Below, piece by piece: positions 1 to 6,166 of a DNA stretch of 35,392 nucleotides (positions are counted from its first letter, which is position 1; the number at the start of each line of letters is the position of its first letter). Below the pieces are notes generated by a model. It was not told the origin of the DNA and searched no databases. It worked only from the letters and a program-made list of their open reading frames with translations. Location of the stretch: NCBI GenBank assembly GCA_008081045.1, contig VMDC01000005.1, forward strand, positions 1 to 35,392, in the 5' to 3' direction. The DNA comes from Gammaproteobacteria bacterium (GTDB taxonomy: Bacteria > Pseudomonadota > Gammaproteobacteria > Pseudomonadales > Pseudohongiellaceae). Made by a program: the position numbers and the translations under genes.

Positions 1-1
1 C

Positions 2-1426
2 AATCCCGCTTCGGGTGAAGTCACACTGAAGGTAGGCCTGGCGAGCCAGTCCACAGTTTCGGACGCGGTGACCGCCGCAGCCGCTGCATTCCCGGCCTGG
101 CGGCAGACCCCGCCGCAAAAACGTGCGCAAATTCTGTTCCGCTACAAGCAGCTGCTTCAGGATAACGCAGAAAATATCTGCCAGTTGATTACCGCTGAAC
201 ATGGTAAGGTGATTGATGACGCGCATGGTGAACTCGGTCGCGGCATTGAAGTGGTTGACTATGCCTGCGGCATCAGTGAGTTGCTGAAAGGAGAGTATTC
301 CAAAAATGCCGGCCCCGAGATTGACAGCTGGTCTGAATTTCAGCCGCTTGGCGTCGTAGCAGGCGTCACGCCGTTTAATTTTCCGGCAATGGTTCCCATG
401 TGGATGTTCCCTATGGCCATTGCCTGCGGTAACACGTTCATTCTAAAACCCTCCGAGCGCGACCCCAGTCCGGCTATGCTGCTGGGGAAACTGCTTACTG
501 ATGCCGGTTTGCCTGACGGTGTGTTCAACGTCATCAACGGCGACAGCGACACGGTTCAGTATCTCATCGATGATGTGCGCGTCGAGGCGCTGAGTTTTGT
601 CGGTTCAACACCTATAGCAGAATCAATCTTTACCCGTGGCTCTGCCAAGGGTAAGCGTGTTCAGGCGCTTGGAGGGGCTAAGAATCACGCAGTAATTTTG
701 CCTGACGCCGACCTTGAGAACGCTGTAAATGCGCTCATGGGAGCCGCTTACGGCTCCTGTGGAGAGCGCTGCATGGCGATCTCTGTCGCAGTTTGTGTTG
801 GCGAAGAGACGGCAGATAAAACCGTGGCACTGCTGCGGGACAAAATCTCCAACCTGAAAATCGGGCCGGGTGTTGACGCAGCCAACGACATGGGCCCCTT
901 GATCAGCAAAGAGGCGCTTCAACGGGTGACGCAGTATATTGACCGGGGAGTAGCCGAAGGCGCTGAACTGCTGGCGGACGGCAGGGGCTTTTCGCTGGCG
1001 GGACACGAGTCCGGTTTCTTTGTCGGTGCTACGCTGTTCGATAAAGTGCAGCCTGACATGTCAATTTATCGGGATGAAATTTTCGGGCCGGTGTTGTGTG
1101 TGCTGCGCGTGGATTCACTGGGTGCGGCCATGAAGCTGATAGATGAGCACGAATTCGGCAATGGCACCTGTCTGTTCACCCGGGATGGAGAGGCAGCTCG
1201 TTATTTTACCGACAATATTCAGGTGGGTATGGTCGGCGTAAATGTTGCTCTGCCCGTGCCCATTGCCAGTCAGAGCTTTGGAGGCTGGAAGCGATCTCTG
1301 TTCGGTGATCTGTATGTGTATGGCCCCGATGCCGTCAGGTTTTACACCCGCCGCAAGACGATGACCCAACGCTGGCCGGCCAGCAGCGTCACAGAAAAAG
1401 CCCGCTACGCCTTTCCAAGTACCTGA
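2..1426 (+). CDS. mmsA: Methylmalonate-semialdehyde dehydrogenase (CoA-acylating), 5' truncated
   Basis: This enzyme converts methylmalonate semialdehyde (from valine) or malonate semialdehyde, with NAD+ and CoA, to propionyl-CoA or acetyl-CoA. The frame is open from base 2, where it reads NPASGEVTLKVGLA, the usual near-N-terminal motif of the family. The true start therefore lies before the window, and the GTG at 68 is internal. Visible hallmarks are ITAEHGKV, the NAD-site stretch GVVAGVTPFNFPAMVPMWMF, LKPSERDPS, FVGSTPIA, the glutamate-replacing ALGGAKNH segment typical of MmsA, and the catalytic cysteine in GERCMAIS. The C-terminus GGWKRSLFGD...GPDAVRFYTRRK is complete. Only about the first 10-20 residues are missing. 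In other genomes mmsA often sits with mmsB or an omega-aminotransferase gene; such partners would be upstream and are not seen here. The family call is firm. The physiological substrate is inferred. Confidence 0.93.
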   Translation, partial: NPASGEVTLKVGLASQSTVSDAVTAAAAAFPAWRQTPPQKRAQILFRYKQLLQDNAENICQLITAEHGKVIDDAHGELGRGIEVVDYACGISELLKGEYSKNAGPEIDSWSEFQPLGVVAGVTPFNFPAMVPMWMFPMAIACGNTFILKPSERDPSPAMLLGKLLTDAGLPDGVFNVINGDSDTVQYLIDDVRVEALSFVGSTPIAESIFTRGSAKGKRVQALGGAKNHAVILPDADLENAVNALMGAAYGSCGERCMAISVAVCVGEETADKTVALLRDKISNLKIGPGVDAANDMGPLISKEALQRVTQYIDRGVAEGAELLADGRGFSLAGHESGFFVGATLFDKVQPDMSIYRDEIFGPVLCVLRVDSLGAAMKLIDEHEFGNGTCLFTRDGEAARYFTDNIQVGMVGVNVALPVPIASQSFGGWKRSLFGDLYVYGPDAVRFYTRRKTMTQRWPASSVTEKARYAFPST

Positions 1427-1566
1427 ATATCTGGCGGGATCCGCACGGACATTGCCTGAATGCCTTGGCTTTCATTGTGCCTTGCCGTCTCGGCGTGCCC
1501 GATCTGATGTGAGTGACGACGCCTGCTTGGCCGGCAGTACTCTGACTTTTTGCGATCAACCTCTGG

Positions 1567-1572
1567 TAGACT
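1567..1572 (+). promoter_or_regulatory. Possible extended -10 box for the small lipoprotein gene
   Basis: TAGACT preceded by TGG gives a TGn-extended -10 look, about 60 bases before the lipoprotein ATG. No convincing -35 box stands at 16-18 bases. The rest of the gap 1427-1632 shows no gene and no terminator. Confidence 0.22.
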
Positions 1573-1632
1573 ACCCGGTACCAAGCCAGCCGATCAGCGA
1601 CTGGTTGCCACGGACCATGTAAACAGTTTTTT

Positions 1633-2076
1633 ATGAGTGTTTTCAGCAGATTTGGACCCAGACTCGGTCTTGTTGCTTCTGTTGCCTTGCTGGCGGCCTG
1701 CGGGTCTTTGGTGAGCGGCGTAAGACCGCTCAATGCTGAATACTGCGATAATTTTCTGATTTACGACATGTGTGCCAGGGATACAAACCGTGACGGCATT
1801 GTCGAGGTGGTTTACTTCACCGATACCCGAGAGGTGTTCATGTACCACCCTGAGTCCGAGGGTAACTATCCGAGCGATCTGGGGCTGCATCGGTGTGCCA
1901 TGCCAATGGACGAGGAACTGGTGGCGACCACTAATCGAGTCTTTTACGTGGACGATTCCACGACCTTTCTGGAAAAGCAGGACATCAAAGGAGCCATGAT
2001 GCTCAAATACGTGACCTACATGCCAGAGGTCACTGCCTGCAACCTGCGCGCGGAGCAAGAGGCTGCCAGCAATTAG
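1633..2076 (+). CDS. Small hypothetical lipoprotein
   Basis: I do not recognise this 147-residue protein. Its N-terminus is a clear lipoprotein signal: basic residues (R6, R10), a hydrophobic run, and the lipobox LAAC with the acylated cysteine at residue 23. Residue +2 is Gly, so outer-membrane sorting is expected under the E. coli +2 rule. The mature part of about 125 residues has cysteines in EYCDNFLIYDMCARD, HRCAMP and TACNL, which could form two disulfides in the periplasm. The stretch DTNRDGIVEVVYF resembles the Asp-rich loop of EF-hand or dockerin-like calcium sites, but one short loop does not prove binding. There is no good Shine-Dalgarno sequence before the ATG. It follows mmsA by 206 bases and converges on the glucosylglycerate operon. 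The coding and lipoprotein calls are fairly secure; the function is unknown. Confidence 0.75.
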   Translation: MSVFSRFGPRLGLVASVALLAACGSLVSGVRPLNAEYCDNFLIYDMCARDTNRDGIVEVVYFTDTREVFMYHPESEGNYPSDLGLHRCAMPMDEELVATTNRVFYVDDSTTFLEKQDIKGAMMLKYVTYMPEVTACNLRAEQEAASN

Positions 2077-2097
2077 ACCGAATGGTGCGTCTGTCGT

Positions 2098-3870
2098 CTA
2101 GGACTCCGAACTTTCGTCGGGATTCTTGTTGCTGATCCACACTGTTTGATAGGGACGCAGTCTGAGTTGCTCTCCGATATCCTGATAGGGCTCGCCGCTT
2201 ATCAGATCCTGCCACTGGTCGATGCTGATCAGATTGATATCTGCCAGGCAGATCGATTTTTCCTCATCCGTGACGTTGCTGATACAGAAGATACTCTGAT
2301 CCCGATTGATGCTTTGGCGCCAGAAAGCAAAGATTTCATGACCCAGGTGCAGGGTGTACTGGGTGGCGTTGGGATGAAAGGCCTGCTGCTTCTTGCGGAT
2401 GTTCAGAAGTCGTGTCAGTTCGCGAAAAACGCACGCATGCACAGACGCCGGGTCCCCCAGTTCGTTCTCCAGATCTTCCTCTAGCCAGATTTGACGATTG
2501 ATAGAGCGGTTGCGGCCCGTATGCTCAAGCCGGGCCAGATCATTACGCGTGCCGAGGAAGCTCTGAATGTAGATGGCCGGGATGCCTTCCAGAGCAAGCA
2601 TGATGGTATGAGCACAGATATAGCGCTCATACCCCAGACGGTTTTCGGGGCCGTCGAACGTGCCCTGCAGCAGGTCATACAGTGCAATGTTCAGTTCATA
2701 GGGTTTGTCATAGCCTTCTCTGGCGCGCCGGTACGTGACTTTACCCCCGGCGTTTTGTGCGCAGCGAACGAGTTTGTCCCGCTCCTCATTACTGAGCAGA
2801 CCATCTAGCGGGCGAAGCCCGATCCCATCGTGTGACGCAATGAAGTTCAGATAAGCAGTGCCTAACTGGGCCGGAGGCATGCTCATCATCCATGTTTTCA
2901 GATGGCGGCAATCGCCAGCCAGCAGGGTATAGGCCAGCAGAGGCGGCAAAGAAAAGTTGTAGATGATGTGCGCTTCGTTGGCATTGCCGAAATAAGTCAG
3001 ATTTTCCCGATTCGGCACATTGTTTTCACAGATAATCAGCGCTTCGGGGGAATGATGTTCAATGAGTGTCCGGAAGAGTTTGATAATTTCATGAGTCTGC
3101 TGAAGGTGTACGCAGGAGGTACCCGGCTCTTTCCACAGGAAAGGCACGGCATCCATCCTGAAGATGCTCACGCCATGGTCAAGATATCTGCGCACTATCT
3201 GGACGAATTCCCTCAGCACATCCGGATTGCGGAAATTCAGGTCTATCTGGTCGCTGCTGAATGTGCACCAGACGTGGCGTTCACCATCCACTGTTTCTAC
3301 GGAGGAGAACAGGGGTGAGTTTCTCGGCCTGACGACTGCGCTGTAGTCTTCATCCGGGTCCGCCTCGACGAAATATCCCTTGCCCGGTGTCTCGCCGTTT
3401 CTGAAGTTGTCGAACCAGCGACTTTGGCGCGAAACATGATTGATGACCAGGTCCGACATCAGTTTGAAATCTCCGGCTATATCCTCGATTTCCCGCCACC
3501 CCCCGATGGCCGGATTCACCTCCAGGTAGTCGATTACGGAAAAGCCGTCGTCCGAGCTAAACGGGAAAAAGGGAAGAATATGCACTGTTGAGACGGTTTC
3601 TTTGAGATGCGTGTTCAGAAAACGCCGGAGGGTGACAAGCGGCAGCTCATTCTGCTTTTTGATGGTGTTGCCGTAGGTGATTACCACGCTGTCGCTCTGA
3701 TCCCAGTGGCTTTTGTGTGGGACCGGGCGCTGAACGTCGTGACCCCTGCTGATCGCTGTTACCAGATCCCCGCTCAGGACATCGAGATCCTGAGCGGGGT
3801 AAATGACGGCAAGATGTGCTTTTACGCGCCGCAAAAGGTCCTGTTCGGTTGCTAGAGTCTGCTCTTGCAT
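2098..3870 (-). CDS. GH13_18 phosphorylase, probable glucosylglycerate phosphorylase
   Basis: This 590-residue protein belongs to the sucrose-phosphorylase subfamily of GH13. The likely reaction is glucosylglycerate + phosphate giving alpha-glucose-1-phosphate + D-glycerate, in the cytoplasm. Conserved GH13 regions are visible: region I DLVINH (residues 140-145), region II IFRMDAV with nucleophile D240, region III IICENN with acid/base E282, and region IV ASHDG with transition-state stabiliser D348. The ENNVPNREN...YFG and FSLPPLLAYTLL segments resemble, from memory, YcjM-type glucosylglycerate phosphorylases rather than bifidobacterial sucrose phosphorylases. The specificity call rests mainly on context: the gene starts 5 bases after the glucosyl-3-phosphoglycerate synthase stop, has no Shine-Dalgarno of its own, and is probably translationally coupled. 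Sucrose or glucosylglycerol phosphorylase activity are the alternatives. Confidence 0.85.
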   Translation of the reverse strand: MQEQTLATEQDLLRRVKAHLAVIYPAQDLDVLSGDLVTAISRGHDVQRPVPHKSHWDQSDSVVITYGNTIKKQNELPLVTLRRFLNTHLKETVSTVHILPFFPFSSDDGFSVIDYLEVNPAIGGWREIEDIAGDFKLMSDLVINHVSRQSRWFDNFRNGETPGKGYFVEADPDEDYSAVVRPRNSPLFSSVETVDGERHVWCTFSSDQIDLNFRNPDVLREFVQIVRRYLDHGVSIFRMDAVPFLWKEPGTSCVHLQQTHEIIKLFRTLIEHHSPEALIICENNVPNRENLTYFGNANEAHIIYNFSLPPLLAYTLLAGDCRHLKTWMMSMPPAQLGTAYLNFIASHDGIGLRPLDGLLSNEERDKLVRCAQNAGGKVTYRRAREGYDKPYELNIALYDLLQGTFDGPENRLGYERYICAHTIMLALEGIPAIYIQSFLGTRNDLARLEHTGRNRSINRQIWLEEDLENELGDPASVHACVFRELTRLLNIRKKQQAFHPNATQYTLHLGHEIFAFWRQSINRDQSIFCISNVTDEEKSICLADINLISIDQWQDLISGEPYQDIGEQLRLRPYQTVWISNKNPDESSES

Positions 3871-3875
3871 ATTGG

Positions 3876-5099
3876 TCAGGGAGTGAATTCCGCCTGGTCT
3901 TCCTCTACGGCCGTTTTCAGTTGCTCAAGAATATCTGGAATGGCGCTGATGACTCTGTTCCAGCTTGGGATGAAGGGCTTCTCCATGGGGCGCTCGAGAA
4001 ACTGCTCCCCAGCCTCCATGATATTGCCTGCAAACATCTCAATTGACGCTTCTTCCATATGCCGATCGTAGGTCAGTCCGTTCATCTCGGCATCATGCTG
4101 ATACGTGTCGACAAAATCCAGTGCCATACGATAGTAGGTTGCCTTGATTGTGCGAAAGGCCTCGGGAGTGAACACCTCGCCATTAGTTGCTAATTTGCGA
4201 AAGAATGCTTTGGCAATATCCATGCTCATCCTAGACAGACCTTTTTCCCGGTCGTCCACTGAAAGGTCCTGATGTTTGTGATCATAAACATCGGCGATAT
4301 CTGACTGACACAGCCGATTGGTCGCGTAGTTTCGCTTCATCTCCGACAGCACACCGATTTCCAACCCCCAGTCGCTCGGGATGCGCAGATCGTTGATGAC
4401 ATAGGCGCGCATACTGAATTCACCGGCAAGCGGGTAGCGGAAGCTGTCCATATACTCCAGGAATTCTGAACAGCCGCATACCCTCTTAAGCGTTCGGATC
4501 AGGGGTGTGACAAACAGTCGGACGACACGGCCTGAGATCCGATCGCCGGCAACCCGAGAGTAAAATCCCTTATTGAATGCGTAGCTGAAATTGGGATTCG
4601 CCACCGGGTAGAGGAGCCTTGCCAGCAGGCTCCGGTCATAGGTGAGGATGTCGCAGTCATGAAGCGCGACAGCGTCGGCTTTTCCAGAAGCCAGGATATA
4701 GCCGTAACAGTACCAGACGTTTCGACCTTTTCCTTCCTCGGTAGGAGCCAGGCCTAGTTCTTTTAGCTGACCGTCAATTGCCCGCAATCTTGGGCCGTCA
4801 TTCCACAAGATTTTGTGGTGTTGAGGAAGTCCGGAGAAATAGTCTATCGCAAAGCGATACTGGTCTTCGCTCGCTCGGTCCAGCCCGATTACGATTTCGC
4901 TCAGATAAGGAACTTTGGTCAGTTCCTCCACAATACCCGACAAGGCCGGTCCTTCAAGTTCAGAAAACAGAGAAGGCAATACCAGGCCCATGGGTCTGCT
5001 TTTCTGGAATCGCATCAGGTCTGCCTCCATGGCTTCGAGTGGGCGCTGCCTGAGATTGTGCAGGGTCGTTACGACTCCGTTTTGATGAAAATCACCCAT
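3876..5099 (-). CDS. gpgS: Glucosyl-3-phosphoglycerate synthase (GT81)
   Basis: This 407-residue GT-A fold glycosyltransferase transfers glucose from an NDP-glucose donor to 3-phosphoglycerate, giving glucosyl-3-phosphoglycerate, the first step to the compatible solute glucosylglycerate. Recognisable parts are the nucleotide-binding start LVLPSLFSELEG (residues 39-50), EIVIGLDRAS, the GKGRNVWYCYGYILASG stretch, and the metal-binding DxD as D148-C-D150 in LHDCDIL. PLAGEFSMRAYVINDLRIPSDWGLEIGVLSE matches the acceptor and catalytic region of GpgS/MpgS-like enzymes. The ATG is preceded by GGAGG at ideal spacing. The gene begins 10 bases after the phosphatase stop and ends 5 bases before the phosphorylase ATG, so the three form one operon. 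A mannosyl-3-phosphoglycerate synthase (GT55) is less likely because the motifs are GT81-like. Confidence 0.9.
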   Translation of the reverse strand: MGDFHQNGVVTTLHNLRQRPLEAMEADLMRFQKSRPMGLVLPSLFSELEGPALSGIVEELTKVPYLSEIVIGLDRASEDQYRFAIDYFSGLPQHHKILWNDGPRLRAIDGQLKELGLAPTEEGKGRNVWYCYGYILASGKADAVALHDCDILTYDRSLLARLLYPVANPNFSYAFNKGFYSRVAGDRISGRVVRLFVTPLIRTLKRVCGCSEFLEYMDSFRYPLAGEFSMRAYVINDLRIPSDWGLEIGVLSEMKRNYATNRLCQSDIADVYDHKHQDLSVDDREKGLSRMSMDIAKAFFRKLATNGEVFTPEAFRTIKATYYRMALDFVDTYQHDAEMNGLTYDRHMEEASIEMFAGNIMEAGEQFLERPMEKPFIPSWNRVISAIPDILEQLKTAVEEDQAEFTP

Positions 5100-5109
5100 G
5101 ATTCCTCCG

Positions 5110-5919
5110 TCAATTAATGAGCAGTTGCTGCGAATCGAGCAGGTTTAGAATTTGTCTGATTCCGTCATTCCAGCCGGCCGGGCCAGGGAGGCTGGTGCGA
5201 ATGATTGTCGCAGGGCCCTGTGGATCCAGTTGATCAGACTTGCCGGACTTAATGACAACAGCCACGTCAGCGGCAGCAAGCAGGGACAGATCATTGGGGC
5301 TGTCACCGAGCGCAATCAGGAAAGGAAGGGGCGGGTTTTGACGCGCCTGCCACCACTTCATCGCTTCGCCTTTGTCGAATTGGCTCTGGATGCTGATGAA
5401 ACGTCCCCCCTCGAGCGTGGTGAGTGACAGTTTCTGAATTTCGCTCTTAAAAAGCTGGAAATTGGCCTGCGTATCCTGCCACAGCATCGGTTCGGTGAAT
5501 TCGCGTCTCTGGGCGTTTCCGGCATCTCCCTCGGACAGGCCTGTCAGCCCAGCAATCTTCACAGCCGGCCAGTCTGAGAAACCGGTAAATCTCAGTGACA
5601 GCCGTTCTCTGAGTTGGTGCACGGCATCGAGCCAGCGCGTCCGGGGTAAACCGAATTCGGTCAGGATCTGGCCTGAGGAGTCATAGACGGCGGCGCCGTT
5701 CTCGCAGATAAATGGTGCAGTGAGGCCGCTGGCGCGCTGAACGGCAAGTATTTCGACGGCGGTTTTGCTGGAGGCAAAAATCGGGGTGACGCCTCGCCTT
5801 GCCAGCTCTGTCAGCGCGGGCTTTGCCGCTTCGATAGAGTAGCTTTCGTGCTCCATGAGACTACCGTCCAGGTCAGTAAAGACCAAAAACGGGGCACTTG
5901 TTGCAACAATCTGGTTCAT
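5110..5919 (-). CDS. Glucosyl/mannosyl-3-phosphoglycerate phosphatase (HAD-IIB)
   Basis: This 269-residue HAD phosphatase of the MpgP family is expected to dephosphorylate glucosyl-3-phosphoglycerate to glucosylglycerate. HAD motif I is FTDLDGS with nucleophile D16 and acid/base D18. Motif II is the serine pair in FASSKTA (about 49-54). The motif III lysine is in FDKGEAMKWW, and motif IV is ALGDSPNDLSLL. I chose the ATG at 5919, which puts motif I at residues 15-20 as in the family. In-frame ATGs further upstream, such as 5967 and 5988, would add an atypical tail. It is the first gene of the operon, 10 bases before gpgS. The family is annotated as mannosyl-3-phosphoglycerate phosphatase, but the GT81 partner makes the glucosyl substrate the better inference. 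Confidence 0.87.
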   Translation of the reverse strand: MNQIVATSAPFLVFTDLDGSLMEHESYSIEAAKPALTELARRGVTPIFASSKTAVEILAVQRASGLTAPFICENGAAVYDSSGQILTEFGLPRTRWLDAVHQLRERLSLRFTGFSDWPAVKIAGLTGLSEGDAGNAQRREFTEPMLWQDTQANFQLFKSEIQKLSLTTLEGGRFISIQSQFDKGEAMKWWQARQNPPLPFLIALGDSPNDLSLLAAADVAVVIKSGKSDQLDPQGPATIIRTSLPGPAGWNDGIRQILNLLDSQQLLIN

Positions 5920-5974
5920 AACCGCTATGGTGCTACAAGTTTCACGCCAACCTTTGCTGACCGGCATGATAAAA

Positions 5975-5990
5975 CTGTGTGCCCACACAG
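5975..5990. promoter_or_regulatory. Perfect 7-bp-arm palindrome upstream of the glucosylglycerate operon
   Basis: CTGTGTG and CACACAG flank a 2-base centre (CC). The palindrome lies about 56 bases before the chosen phosphatase start, in the only sizeable gap before the operon. The stretch just upstream on the minus strand (about 6005-6035) is AT-rich (TTAAATAACAATAAATT) and could hold the promoter, though no -35/-10 pair is convincing. Its size and placement suit a dimeric repressor or activator site. No regulator gene is adjacent. Confidence 0.35.
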
Positions 5991-6110
5991 GAATGAGGCT
6001 AAAGCTCTGAATTTATTGTTATTTAAGAAACAGACCTTGTTCGAAAAAGCATCCTGCCCGCGCCTTGCTGACGAGAACAGAAGGGGCTTATTTTAGAAAT
6101 GCACAAAAGT

Positions 6111-6145
6111 AGTGCAATGAGGCAGGCGGCCGGACAGCCTTGCAC
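6111..6145 (-). terminator. Candidate terminator after the CoxL-like gene
   Basis: On the minus strand GTGCAA and TTGCAC form a 6-bp stem, extended inside by GGC/GCC after a small bulge. A short T-rich stretch (TACTTTTG) follows. It starts about 20 bases after the stop of the molybdenum hydroxylase gene. The U-tract is interrupted, so efficiency is uncertain. It would separate that gene from the glucosylglycerate operon. Confidence 0.35.
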
Positions 6146-6166
6146 CGGTCTGGATCTGTTTCTTGC

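Noticed and set aside
68..70. GTG as the start of mmsA
   Set aside because: The frame is open upstream and encodes the conserved family N-terminal motif, so the gene is truncated by the window, not started here.
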